64,000 nt of DNA. Origin: Echinometra lucunter (taxonomy: Eukaryota > Echinodermata > Echinoidea > Camarodonta > Echinometridae). Every line of letters starts with the position of its first letter. Position 1 is the first letter of the stretch. Position numbers and translations under genes: made by a program. The notes beneath the pieces are model-generated. The model was not told the origin of the DNA, made no database searches, and worked only from the letters and a program-made list of their open reading frames with translations. The stretch spans positions 14,483,397 through 14,547,396 of the forward strand of contig CM057162.1 of the NCBI GenBank assembly GCA_029962745.1. The letters run 5' to 3'. Positions 46,119 through 59,340 of the stretch are shown one piece after another.

Positions 46119-46617
46119 ATATCTTTGTCGGATTTCTGGATATGATTCCATACCTTCATCGGATCTTAAGAAACAATCTGCTATACATTTTCTTTAAACT
46201 CAGCAAAATAAAAAAGAAAGAAAAATGGGTACGTTGTATTGTTAAAAATGTTCATATACCAATAAAACATAATAGAATATATGATAAAAAATAGGAATAC
46301 TCTACCAGCATCAATAATTGAGAGCAAGAATTGGATGTGGATGGGCAAAGTCATTTGACATTAGAAGGTCTGATTGTAAAAAAATAGTAAACAATTATGA
46401 TGTTGAACATGTGCATCCCAGATTGTATGATACTAATTGTATATCATATCAAGATTATTTTACGTTTATTCTGTTGTATACAAGAAAAGTTTTATATCGA
46501 ATATTCATTTGAAAAAAAAAATCTGAATTACAACTACTGTCCGACGCTACACATGTACTTTCTTGCTTCTAAGTAGGTTTTCTACTTTGTATTTCTCTTA
46601 CTTATAGTTTCTTTTGT

Positions 46618-46825
46618 TTGAATTGAATTGAATTGAATTGAATTTACTTTCCACATTTCCATTAAAAACATTCATAAAAGATATCAAATACATATTTACA
46701 GACAATAACATATAACAAAAATATACAAACAATAACAACAGAGGAATAAATGTAAATGTGGTGGAATCATAAAAAGTTTGGTAAAAAAAACTTGTAAACA
46801 TGATCCCAAAATATATTTTAAGAGC
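46618..46825 (-). mobile_element. Retroelement 3' end with (AATTC)n tail
   Basis: On the minus strand the text gtggaaagtaaattcaattc runs into (AATTC)n at 46618-46641. The body covers 46642-46825. The frame reading GNVESKFNSIQFNSN is the tail in translation, not a protein. It is a second minus-strand insertion within duplication unit 2. Confidence 0.5.
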
Positions 46826-47452
46826 ATAGGGACATGATATCCCGCAATGTGTTATGCGCTGTAATAGAGCTGTGTATTATTATCATTATTTATTATTATT
46901 ATTATTATCATTATTATTATCATCATCATTTTCTAGGTGTATTCTTAATATTTTTATAGTGCCACTCTACAGGATTGTGTGTCTTTGTCAATGCAAAAAT
47001 TAGAAAAAGAAATTGCAAAGTATTACTTTCAGTTTTTTATTTTGTGAACAAAAAGAGTTATATTAAAATTACCTCACTATTCAGAAACGTGTGCGTTTGA
47101 AAAATATGGATACTCTAGGGTTGGTCAAAAAAGCTGTTTTCAGTATATATGTCGCTAGACAGTACGTGTATTTCAGAAATTCGTTATATTGTAAACATAT
47201 TTTGCTACAGACTGTATCCAAGCAACTGATTCGTACATTGTCATTTCTTTACACTTTGCAAAGGAAAAAACAAGCATGTGTAACAAATCTAGAAATACAC
47301 AATTTAAAAAATATTATGAAAAATAATATGAAACAGAATATAATAATATTAATGCAATTTTCTTGACCATCGGCAGAATACATGGATCAAGGAAGGGCTT
47401 AGATATTTGTGAAAATTGACGTCACTACAACAGGGTCAGAATTTTAAAACTT

Positions 47453-48457
47453 ATTATTTTTTTCTCAAATATAAAGAGACTGGACTTTAATTCGAATGAC
47501 TAGTTGCAAAAAAATACTGATTTATATCTCTGTTACATAGATATCACATATACTTGCACTGAGCTCTCAGGTCTGAAATTACAATACACCATCGATGCTT
47601 GAAAAGTATACTTCGGTAGAACACCATTTTTTTATTTCTGAAGTCATTTTGGCATACTTTTTTTTTAATGAGACATGTTTTTTAAAGTTCTGGTATGTCA
47701 CAAAAGTTGCGCCAATTCTATGGAATTACCCGTTTCACGTTCTTTTCTTTTTCTGAAAAAAAAATCCTTTCAGAATATTGTATATAAAGGTCACCTACCT
47801 AAAAGGGCTTAGTTTCTTTAAATCTTTTACCAAATGTTTAGATTTGCCTAGAGGAATATGATCCTTTTTAGTAATAATCACTTGCTTGTAAAATTACGTC
47901 TGATGACATGATGGGGCTCTTATTTCAAAGATAAACAAAGGCAGTTCAGGCTTACATTAAGTTTTGACCTAAGTAAACTCAAAACTCGTCAAAAAGGTAA
48001 GATAAACTTCTTTTATTGCACACTTACAGTCAATGAGCTTTCCCGGGTCAACGTAATATCGTCAAGGCTCAAACAAGAGTAACGATACCTTACAGGAGAA
48101 AAATAACATCTTTAATTAATACGCCTGTAGTGAATAGATTGATACGGTTTTCTAAGCACTAATTAATCCGAACTATGGTTGACGAATGAAGAACAAAACA
48201 CACGAGCTTGTAGTCTTGGGTAGCAAAACGGAGTTTTAAAAAAAAAATGTTCTTATTGGGGTCATCACATTTGCTACATGCAGAGTTAGCCAAACTTAGC
48301 AAAACAAAACACAACCCAAACAAAACAAATTAATAGAAGAACAGGAAACAACGAAAAATTTCCATATATTTTTCAGTGAAGGGGGATGGTATAGGGTGAC
48401 GTCTTCCTCAAATCCACCACAAATACAAGCCAAGTCCAAACTAATTTGTCCCATATA
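47453..48457. other. Non-coding DNA, nothing recognised
   Basis: AT-rich, no repeats with ends, no exon. Confidence 0.45.
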
Positions 48458-48687
48458 CAGTATCCGAGAAAAGAGAGTACACCCTTTAGGGTGTGCTTAA
48501 CTTTTGTTGCCACAAATTTAAACAAATTCCTTCAGCTATTACATTATTGTTATGGAAGAGATAATTCCTATCAATACACCAGTCACAGAATTTCGTTCCT
48601 CTCTATCATAGTTGTAATACATTATGTAAGAATTACATTTGAATTTTAACATTTTGTTAAGGGTGTACTCACTTCTGTTGGATACTA
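48458..48687. mobile_element. Tc1/mariner-type MITE
   Basis: The left end cagtatccgagaaaagagag tacaccctt follows TA (48456-48457). The right end aagggtgtactcacttctgt tggatacta precedes TA (48688-48689). The 29-bp inverted repeats have a few mismatches. TA flanks and the gggtgtactcactt motif are typical of Tc1/mariner MITEs. At 230 bp it has no transposase. Confidence 0.75.
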
Positions 48688-50779
48688 TACCTCACAGACG
48701 AAATCTTAAATAATAATTATTCATGATTATTGTATTAAGAAAATAAACCTAGTAGAGCTGGGATGAAATAATGAGAAATATTGAGTAAAATGATACGTGT
48801 CATGTCAGTGCTCATAACACCATGCTTTGCTCCATATGGGACATCAAACTGATCCACTATCCTTAAACCAGCACTGCATGTTTATCAAGAGCGGATGAAA
48901 TGCAGTACCTGACCAAGTGCCCCACGTCATGTTACATCCTGAAATAGCGCCATCTGCGGGAGGAAGAGGAACGGATATAGCAGAGTCCCCGTATTTTCCT
49001 AAAGCCTTTCCCAAACTGACACCTTTCCTTTCATTTGCTAGCGTCTCCCATTTCTTATAGGAAATATTGCATGACAGATTTCTATGAACCGTGAAGAAAC
49101 ATTTTAATGTAAATGAAAAAAAAAATCATATACCACATCGAAGACGCACCACGTCAAATCATTCTCCTATAATATCTGACTACGCTTTCCACGATTGAAA
49201 AAATATATATATATAAATAAATACGTGTCCATCTTGTGACGAGGCTATCCCAGACAAACGACCTTTGACCGGCTAATCATGAACTTCAGAGTCTGCTGCA
49301 TACAATGCTCTTGGCATTGCCATGTACTCAATTGCACCGACGGAAACAAGTAAGGCCCGCACCTTTATGCCAAGGTTTTCTTAAGAAAGCAGTAATGGCA
49401 AATGGAAAACATAATGATCCTATCGAATTTCCATTAAAGCACATGATAACAGCAAGTTTCTAATCAAATTTGGATTGGGGTTGGGTTTAACATCCAGCAG
49501 TTATAAGATAAGTTATAATCTGGTATTTGTTAAACACAGACAAAGCCTCCAGAAAAATTTGCCTCAGCATGCAGCAGACCTCTTGAAATATAAGTGACGG
49601 AGACAAAAGTAAGTCGTTGATAAAAACACAGATTTTTTCTTTAAGTGGTCAAAATTTGATTTTATAAATCAGGAAACGATTAAAAGGAATGAGAACTATC
49701 AAACATAAATCTAAAGATTCAAAATGTAGAGTGGGATTTTAGTACTCATCTATCGTCATAAATAAGTACTAGTATATGATTTTAAGTTGGGAAATAAAAA
49801 AGACTAAAAATACAAAAATAATCATTTTATCAAACCTGTAACGAACATTCTCACCATAATTTATTTACATGGTGTGGGATTCACTTCAAAATTCTTTTTA
49901 GGAGTCGGAAGTAGGAAGATAAAAAAGAGGTGAGAAAATTGTTGTTAAATACCTATTCAACACAAGGCAAGTATTCACTGGAAAAAAGGGTTATAAGGAC
50001 AACAAAAACGGCTAGTTTGTGGGATTTAAAAAGCAATATATGGGTTTTACATTACCATAATTATTGCTAATTTGATAATAAGATGTATGCATTTCAATTT
50101 ATGGACAAAATCAATTATTTCTCATATTCCATTCCCAATATGCCCTTTACGGATTTTTCACTCTTCCTGTTAAAACTTTTCCTCGCTTGCTGCCAATTAA
50201 TTCAGTGTGTTACATTAAATCAGCATGTTACACTTTTAGCCTAATTGACTTTTCATGTGTAGTGAGGTAGGGTAGATTAACATTTATTTTCTGCTCCCAA
50301 CATGCCCCAAAACGTAACACACTTTCGTTGGAAGCATGCTGGGCATTGTTCTGGTTAAGCATATTTGGGTTATTAGTCAATGTGTGTGGGCGAGGCATAT
50401 CTGGGTTGGAAGAAATGTCTTTAGACGTTATTTAAGCCTTCATTAAAGTTTGCCTGAGTGAGTTGGAGCTGCCAGATTAGAGCTAAAAATTTTATGGGCA
50501 AAAGATTGTAGGATCAAAGATCGGTGAAAAGGTATGGTAATCAAAATATATCAGTTTAATGATATAAAACAAGTCCGAGTTCCTAAATCAATGTTGATCT
50601 CGGCAATAAGAAAATGACTGTTATTTGTATTGCTCACCTGATTTTACTGAAACAATCTCTTTTTTTTTTTCTTTAGTTTCTTCTTCTTCTGAAATCGAGA
50701 GTCCGAGATTCTGAAGGGTTAATATTTCTTTGAAAAGTGACCTTCCATTTTGGGGGTTCTCTTAAAGGGATTGAGACCT
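48688..50779. other. Non-coding DNA with a tiny Cys-rich frame
   Basis: A 24-codon frame at 49279-49353 reads MNFRVCCIQCSWHCHVLNCT then DGNK and stops. A donor-like gtaagg overlaps its end. A motif agcgccatctgcgggaggaa lies at about 48955. None of this is enough to call a gene. The rest is AT-rich. Confidence 0.25.
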
Positions 50780-50927
50780 GGGCCCCGTTTCATAAAACTT
50801 GTTTTCAATAACAAGTTGCAGCAAGTGTTATAAGCTACTGAAATCCTTGCATCTAATTGGATGAGAGCAAATTCGTCAAAGAAATGTGGCAGTTGTTACT
50901 GATAACAAGTTTTATGAAACGGGGCCC
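50780..50927. mobile_element. 148-bp MITE with GGGCCCCGTTTCATAAAAC ends
   Basis: A 24-bp perfect terminal inverted repeat lies at 50780-50803 and 50904-50927, beginning gggccccgtttcataaaact. The 100-bp centre is partly symmetrical (ataacaagttgcagcaagtg). Perfect ends suggest recent mobility. The TTTCATAAA motif is shared with 19743-20064, and the GGGCCCCG ends with 62649-62780. Confidence 0.8.
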
Positions 50928-53900
50928 TGTAATGTTCATTTCCAATGCTGCACGTATCTTTAAATAATGATTCCACATTTTGTTTGTCCCATGGAATTAA
51001 AAAAAGTCACATATTTTCTTTCAATCAGCATCCACCCCCCCCCCCCCACCCCTCCAAAGAAAATAAATAAAATGAAATAAAACAGAAGTAGACATTTTTC
51101 AGATCTCGGTTGGCCTATCATCTCGGCTATTATTAATAACGAAAAACGAGCAATAACCTGTAGGTGTTGTTATTTTTATTCGGTTTTTTTCTTACTGTTT
51201 ATTACTTTTCTATTTATTTTCTAGACACCTTGATAACTGCCTGTTAAGTCAGACGAGTGCTGATATGTAATGTCTGTGACTCCCTTTTGGCTTTAACTGT
51301 TGATCGAAGTTATATCAAGTGCGATCAAACACGTTTTTTCTTGTGTTTTCCCGACAATCGAAGTACATGGGGATGCTGTTTTAACGCCTGATTAACAATT
51401 CAGAAAGACTCCCCGACTGCATTTTGAGACACTGCATTTTCGATGCCTGTATGGTTGCTTACAAAATGTATACGTGTCAAGGTATCCATTGAAAGTTTTC
51501 TGCAGCATGCAGCTATGAAATATGGATTCGTTTTTCACCTGATATTGTTGTAAAATACAAGACTCCACAAGACGTCTGGATTTCATCAGTCATATTTCGT
51601 AGATATCAGCACAAACGCATACATAAATAAAATTGTTTATGAATAATGGTATAAAATGGGTAAATATCATAGTACACTATTTTAAAAGTGATTGGCACTG
51701 GTACTGACATTATTATCAAAATGAATTGCATTGTTATCTTGACAGCATAAAATTCGGACAATATTTTTGGAATAGCATTCATTTTTATAAAATCGTCATG
51801 TTCTATTAAATACAATGAATTTTGTATGAGTACACCAGTCTATGGGGGGGGGGGGGGGTGGCTGAAGAAAGTGTTGAGTTGGTGTGGTTATTTTTCTTGT
51901 AGTTTGGGGGGCTGACAGTGTAATAGTTTTTATTCCCTCTAATTTCTAAATTTGTGATTTTAGATTGATATCACGCAACTTCATATACCTTTTGAAAGGA
52001 GTGCTTACCTTTGTATACAGAAAGTCACGAATGGCTTTTTTAAATTTCCAGACTATTTGATGGTAAATAGATTCTCGGGATTTTTTTTTTTCAATTTGTA
52101 ACTGTAAAAGCTTAAGCGCCAATAGGTGGATGTGAACGCTTGTCAAGCAGCACAGCATGATTCGAAATTTTACCAATAAATTTAGAAATTTGCGGTGTTA
52201 AATCAAGTCATGTGAGTGTGAATGCGAGAAAACCTATTAAATAGTTCTATTTCTTAATTTGGTATAATATTATAAAGCTGTTTTGTAAATATGTTGTTAA
52301 AGAAATTTGTAGACAAATGTATGAAATGCATGCTAAAATTAATCAAAACTGTAACAAATACTTTAATAAGTAGTTACTGAATGTATTTTGTTTTCCATAT
52401 ACACGCGGTATATTCATTAGGCTATTGAAGTAGTTGGAAAAAAAAATCAGAATTGTCACAGATACAGGTTGGAAAGTCATGTTGAATGAATATTTATAAA
52501 CGATTTTTGTAATCTTAAAGAGTGACTATATCTCCAACCAATGATTACTACACATGTCTTAAGTTTAGGCGCGGAAAATGCTATAATATCAACGACATAA
52601 ATAATGACACCGATCAACAAAACCTAAACATCAACAACAATGGTAGTAATTATGATTATTTGACAACCATATTAAGACGACATTGTTGTTTATATCTTTT
52701 AAAATGAAATATTGTGAAAGCAAAAAGAAGAGTAAATGAATCCAGTCTGTCTATAGAAAAATCACCAGGTGGGGATATAATCAAGACAATCTAATAATAA
52801 TATGTTAAAGAATACACGGCTTTATAAAGCACTGAAAGTTATTAGATGTATGAATTTCCATAATTACAAAAGTATGTCGAAGAAATTAATGTTCCTACAA
52901 GTATGAATAAAATGGCACAACAAAACCTGACATTCAGAGTTGTAAGTATTTAACTAAATATTGAAATGAACATGCTTATTTCAAAAGCGTTTGGTTTCAA
53001 TATATGTAAATAATAATTAAAAAAAAAAGAAACTAAGCCAGTACATGAAGGTATCAAAGTCAAGTTACTAAATTTGAATGTCGAAGGATTCAGCGCACTG
53101 AGGAAGACGGTCCGGGAGCTGTCGGGTCGAAACAGATTCCCCGTTCGGTTGAACTTGTATCGAACAGGTCCTGTAGTAAGATACTGCTGAGAGAAATTCC
53201 CCTAAGCTATGAGCGGGCTATTAAAGGTATTTCCCCCGGACCTCTGGGTAGGTCATGGGATTTACTGCCTCTCCTACAAGTTAGTAGCACGAGCCTTCGT
53301 TAGGCTATAGAGATGATATCCGTATAATTCATCAATAATCTTACAACAAGTTTGTTATAAAGACACTCTATGAAATAAACCTAACTTTGAAAAAAATACT
53401 AGTAATAAAGATACTACACGTTGTTTGAATATTGTGCTGCTCTATCAATTTTTGCAGTTTAATCACCAAAGTTTACTGTGATACATGAAATGACATTCAC
53501 ATAAAATGGCATTCATGTTGAACACCTTGCCATTCACGTTTGCTTTTTATCATTACTCCAGTAAGATACTGTATGATTAAAATTTCACATTTGAATAAAC
53601 TGCCATCTAATGGACTACCTTTTTTCTGCACTATGACTCAATATTTTTAACAATGTAAATAAAACAAGAATATACTTACTATACTTTTCTGTGAAATTCA
53701 TCATTATTCATGTTTAAAGATGAAATACATGCTATACTTTATCACAGGGAATAAATACTTTGAGAATCTGCAAATGGATCCAGAAATCCATTATAAAATG
53801 CATATAGTAATATAGAATTATTAATTCCTTTTTTCCCCATGTGCTGAATTGTATGTGAGTTACTTACTTCCTATGAATTACCCACTGATAATAAGAACCA

Positions 53901-54879
53901 ATAGAATAATATCTTAGAATAAAACCCTTCTAATAAAGACGTTCCTACAGACAAGACAGATGGTTTATTATTTTCAGTATGTCTAATTCTTTTCAATTGT
54001 ATAAACTGCAATTACTTGATGATGATAAGGGTTTCTATCAGAACTGAGATGACTACAATTTCGCCCTTATCATCATGGTCTTCGGCATAATACCCTTCCA
54101 CAATATTCCATCTTTATAATCCTGTGTAACTGTGTATATTTCATTTACTTAATGTGAGGACAATACAATAAAAAAAAAACTCCAAATTGAAAATTTTTCA
54201 CAAATCTCTTGACAGAAAGATCGATTCATTTTATGTTATATTTTATTTGAAGTGATTCTTGCTGGTCATGATTTGTCTTTGTCATTTTAATTTTCTTTTA
54301 CTTTCCATTCAAGTCAATTAAACTGTTCATATCGGTCGTAAGGATTTAGGTGTATCGCTTGATGGTAATAATAATAATAATATTTTCAGAGAGGACATGA
54401 TGAAATAATTATTTCATTTATTTTCTGTTCTTGATCATGCATGATGAAATCGTTTAAAATTTTGGAGTTTGTTGCACTGTCTTTCCATTATATAATGAAT
54501 AAAAATATTCTCCATACGTGATATGAAGATTTCCTGAAGCGGTTACATAATTAAGTATTCATCGAAATTAAATCATTCCAACCCGCTTCTATTTACCCCT
54601 TAAAAGTTGAGGTTAACCAGGAAAATGAATGATTGAACATTCCATCCTCAAAACAAATGATGTTTTAAATTTGTATAAAAGAAAACTCGTAAACTTTCTT
54701 ACAGAACCGTTGGGAATATGTATACCCTTTCTATCCTATTTGAAGGTCACAAACAATAACTTCTTTTCATAACATATCCTCCAAAATTCCTTTATTTTCT
54801 TTTATTTACCCTATTTTGCTTATATTCACAAGTGATATAAGATGCTCGCAATGTGCATGAAAATCGTAGGCAGGTCTAC
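50928..54879. other. 4 kb of non-coding DNA, few landmarks
   Basis: C13 at 51035-51047, G15 at 51844-51858, and a GC-richer patch at 53090-53300 that contains cactgaggaagacggtccgg followed by gtcgggtcgaaacag. No gene was recognised. Confidence 0.4.
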
Positions 54880-55200
54880 ACTTTCCTACACTCGATCAGC
54901 TAAACGCTGTAGCAACCCGGGTCGTTCCCGCTCGGACGATAGGTGTGGAACCCCTACTCGTAGTACAAAGTACCACGCATTGCTTGCACTTTACCCTCGA
55001 ATACACACGTAACACGACGCGAAAGTCCAGCGGAGCGTGGTGTCTCGTGCAGCCGAATGCTTGCCGATAAGACTTGCCTACTGCTCCGCAGATATTTGTT
55101 AACTCGTCTGTACTGTTCCGTATGTATTATGCATGTGATCAACCGTACGGGACTCTGAAGTGAAAGGTCGCCGGGCTTCTGGCTGAGCTTCATGCCATAC
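54880..55200. promoter_or_regulatory. CpG-rich patch, possible gene start
   Basis: CpG is dense over about 320 bp (for example acccgggtcgttcccgctcg and cacgacgcgaaagtccagcg) in an otherwise CpG-poor, AT-rich neighbourhood. A minus-strand frame of 79 codons spans it, but I recognise no family. It may be an unmethylated promoter or first exon, or a GC-rich repeat; strand cannot be decided. Confidence 0.2.
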
Positions 55201-57004
55201 TCCGCTCACAAAGTTACCCATTTTCAGGTCAATAGATATTCTCCGTGCAGCAGAGAACAGTCTCATGAGCTGTATCTTTATTCAGTTTATCGGGTATATA
55301 CACATTTTTTGCAACATATAAGATTTCATACGTCGGATTTTTTTTTTTAAAGTAGAAACCTGATAGCTTCTATTTCAGCAAACGTGATAATTTGGCCAAT
55401 TTTCTTCCCTGTAAACTACAATTTTTAATTGAAAAAAGTCCATAATTTTAATATATAAATTCTAACAGACCTCCAGTTAGTCTGCCAACAGTGATATGTA
55501 AAAACTTTTTATTCTAATCACCGCAAAATAGCCGAATGGTATATGCTCACATTCGTGATTTTCAACACTTCGGACAATATTCACTAAGACGTATTAGGCC
55601 TATTGCACCCCGGCTAAATTTCGCAAGGAGTATAGTGCGAATGCTTTTAATGTTAAAAGCTTAATAATAATCTACAAGCCTGTCATGAGAAAAGCTCCAT
55701 GCATGGAAGACAAACCGTTTTTTTTTTTTTTTTGGAACAGTTTTCCTTCATTCTTTTGAAAAATAATCTTATCCGAGCATTTTTGTAATTCTCTCACTCT
55801 CTCTTGCAATCCTCACATTATTACAGAAAGGGATGAAAACAAACACTCATCTTGTGACATCTACAATTTTTTTTATAATTTCCATGTGATTTGTGAACTT
55901 TAAGAACAAAATCCTGAAGCGATTTCCTGAATCTGTGGCATCGGTTTTATCTGGAATCGTCTTAAAGTCTTCCTTGCCGTTTATCTGCAGCCCATATGCC
56001 ACTCACATGTCATTAGATGACTAGAAACAGTCCTGAGGTTAAGAAGTTTGGATGTTTTTATTCTCGTCTGTTACATCGAAGATATGCTACTCTAAATTTC
56101 ATACTGTAGATGAATACAGCGGTACTAATCATAATATTAATGTCATTAAAAACAAACCACGGAATAGTTTTTGGTATCATTGATATTTTGAATTGTCCAA
56201 CACGCGGATAAAATAAAAGAAATGTGAGACTTTTGATAGTGGGATCTCATATCGAGGAAAATGGACAAGTAAATAAAGCTTATAACGCTATGTTATCCAT
56301 AAAATATGAATTAATTTTGGCTCAATAACTATTTATAAAATTAGAACAAAAAAGTGTAGGTTTAAATGGTGGATGATTAAAAATTCATCCAGCTGAATTG
56401 TTATATAATTAGAGACGAGAAATACAAAGCCTATAGATACGAATAAAAGAAGTCCTAATGCTGAATATTGTGTACAAAAACAGAGACTTTCTCTTTTACT
56501 GTTAACGACGAAAATGTATACTAAATTCCTGGAAATAGCAGAGAAAATTCTAATCAAGACGTTAAAAAAATCAGAAAGTAACAAGTAATAACTTAAGTAT
56601 CAATTATTTTTTTTAAATAGGCGAAATTTTCTTTTTGACATAATTTCGGTAATTTTTATGATCACGATATCGCCTCATCATAATACAATCGTGCAAGTAC
56701 TGACTTTGGGCTATATCCAGGCATGAAAGGAATAAAAATGAATTTAAATACGATCTATTATCAACGAAATGGCAATAAATACATGCATTTTCAGTACGAA
56801 TACTTTCAGTTATTAATATGATATTTTTCTTATTTATCGTATATCAGTATTTTGTATATAGCGATCTCAAACTCCCATGATCATTTATTATATCGAATAT
56901 AACTGTACAAATCAATCACTGATAATACTAACTAAAATATAAATTCTTCCGAGCACGGGCGAAAGAGAATAATGTCTGAGAAATGGAGGAAAAAATGAAT
57001 ATTT
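55201..57004. other. Non-coding DNA, nothing recognised
   Basis: AT-rich with a T-run at about 55719-55733. No supported feature. Confidence 0.45.
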
Positions 57005-57500
57005 GAAGTTATTCATTATGTTTTGGCAGAAAGCACTGGATTAAAACAAAAATCAGCAGTTTAAACATTAAAACACTGGGTAAACACTTAGTGATTACGA
57101 GTGCAGTGTCAAATGAATAAATAATTCTCTTTAAATAAATTGTGAGTTCACTAGCCACATTTTCCTTCAAGGTTGCCTGCATTTTAGCATTTCAAGCTCA
57201 AGTATTTATACTTGAATGAATAATTTTCCTTGTAAATAAATTGCGAGCACAAACGGGTTTTTTCTTCCTTAAAGGTTGCCTACATTTTAACATTTCCTTA
57301 TATGAAGTTGTTCATTATGTTTTGGCGGAGAGCATTGGATTTTTTTTTTTTAATCATGAAAACACTGGGTAAACACTTAGCGATTACTAGTACAATGTCA
57401 AATGAATAAATAATTTTCCTGGTAAATAAATTGTGAGCACAAGCAATTTTTTTCCTTCAGGGTTGCCTGCATTTTAACATTGCAAGCTAAAGTATATATA
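57005..57500. repeat. Tandem duplication (about 299 bp) with a third partial copy
   Basis: gaagttattcattatgtttt (57005) recurs at 57304, and aaaacactgggtaaacactt occurs once in each copy. A partial copy from 57214 (gaataattttccttgtaaat .. ggttgcctacattttaacat) lies between, giving three versions of the aataaattgtgagcac .. ggttgcctgcattttaacat block. Non-coding, moderately diverged. Confidence 0.8.
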
Positions 57501-58437
57501 CTTGCACTTAAAAACGCAGACATGCAGACACACATTGACGTAAAACATCGCAGTCGCCCCCGTGCATTGTGTGCTGCATGCCCGCACGCGTTGTGCGGTC
57601 ATAGGAATAAATACATTATCTCAACATTCGCGTCTGTCTCGTTTTAAAGGCCTCAAGATTAAAGTGTGAATGTGACTTATTTACTGACCAACACGACTTA
57701 CTTTTTAATAATTTTTTGTGGATTACTGTTCGATTTTCCTGTTGTGCAATGTGACTGTTATGTGATTGTCATTCGCGATTGAGCACATCGGTCACCATAA
57801 TGTAATTATAAATAAAATTACTCGTGGCCAATTCATAAAACGCGTTTTACATGTGTAGAAACTTAATGTGGGGTGTTTTTTTTTTCGCAGGTGCAATCAA
57901 GGAGTTTGGTACAATACTGGCCCGACTTTTTAAAGTACTAGGTTAAGTCATGGAAGAATCACCCATTGCTGATATCTATTTCGTTAATTTTCCCCGATCT
58001 TGAATTGATTTATGTATTTAGAAAAAAAAATTATTAGCCTTTCTTTTAACAGTAAAATGCACAAGTTAATTAACCAGGTAATCACATAATACATGTTACT
58101 GCTAACATGGCTAAGATGTTGTATAATGTTGAAAAGAAGTTGCATGATGAAAATGATTCTTTTATTGTATTTTAAAGGTGTCAGAATGGCCATCAGTTTG
58201 ATGGATTTGTTTTCGCGAATTAATACATTAATGCAAAAATAGTAATAGCCTTACAAAAAGCTTTCCTGCACCTTGTGGCATGTGTGGTGCGAAACACGAA
58301 AGCATTATGAAAAAATGAATTGAAGGAAATTATCTGGAAAATGTGGAGTGGTTGTATAATATTTCATATGAAGCTCTATTGTGTTGATCAGCTACGGTTA
58401 ATGAGCAAAAAGATCTCAACAAAGAGAATAGTTATAT
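57501..58437. other. Non-coding DNA with a short CpG cluster
   Basis: A CpG-bearing stretch at about 57536-57605 (cgcagtcgcccccgtgcatt .. gcccgcacgcgttgtgcggt) in AT-rich DNA. Nothing else recognised. Confidence 0.35.
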
Positions 58438-58439
58438 TG

Positions 58440-58478
<39 letters not shown>

Positions 58479-59293
58479 CATAATAATATTAATTATGGTA
58501 AAATGAACAATAATATTAATATTGATGATCATAATACTAAAACGACTAGAAAAAGTAATAACGAAATTATAATGTTAATGATAATATAGACTGTATTTGT
58601 AACGTGCCTTACGCGCTTGAAGTGAAGTGAAGGATTAAAGAAAATCAACCGTATAATTTGAAAAAGAAATGAAGTCCATAAGCTATCCGGTAAAGCCAAT
58701 AAAAAAAGGTGGAGGTGAGTGCTACCAACTCTTATATAACTGGTGCATATTGAATAATGTATTGCAATGTCATTTCCAATCTTTATTAGCTTCAGGTCTG
58801 GAATGAAAACTACCTCATCAAAAACGAATAAGAAACCTTTATTATTATCATTACGGTCATTATTGATATTATTATCAATATTGTTATATTATTATCATTA
58901 TTATCATTATCATTTTTATTATCATTATTATTATCATTATTATCATCATTATTACTTTTATTACTATCATAATTATCATTATCATCATCAGTATTATCAC
59001 TCTCATCATTATCTTTTATATTGTAAAAAATGACAGCGTATACAATGGTATAGGTGAAGCCACTATGCATCTACGATTTAAGCATGTTCCAATGAACTTG
59101 ATCATCTACGTTAAGACGCCAGTTTATATATAAATAGATTGTGAGTTGAAACTAAAGTTTCTCAACTCACAAACGTTCATTTTTTCCAGTTATACTACTA
59201 CCACTACTTCTCCTTCTTCTACTACTACTACTACTACTACTACTACTATTACTACTACTACTGCTACTACTACTACTACTACTACTACTACTG

Positions 59294-59332
<39 letters not shown>

Positions 59333-59340
59333 TTAATAAT
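58438..59340. repeat. Cluster of (AAT)n, (ATT/ATC)n and (ACT)n microsatellites
   Basis: (AAT)n at about 58438-58476, imperfect (ATT/ATC)n at about 58836-59020, and (ACT)n at about 59192-59333, separated by AT-rich DNA. Poly-Thr, poly-Ser, Asn/Asp-rich and Tyr/His-rich frames here are translations of the repeats. The (ACT)n is followed by tattcatatagcgcattttc, a type of 3' tail text of dispersed repeats. Confidence 0.8.

Larger units (their letters stand above)
45693..47452. repeat. Local duplication, unit 2, enlarged by insertions
   Basis: Second copy of 44885-45660. It is about 1 kb longer because of at least two inserted blocks, one starting near 45925 (minus-strand retroelement 3' end) and one between about 46145 and 46935 that contains another tail element and an (ATT)n run at about 46876-46930. 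The match resumes at gtgccactctacaggattgt. Confidence 0.7.
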
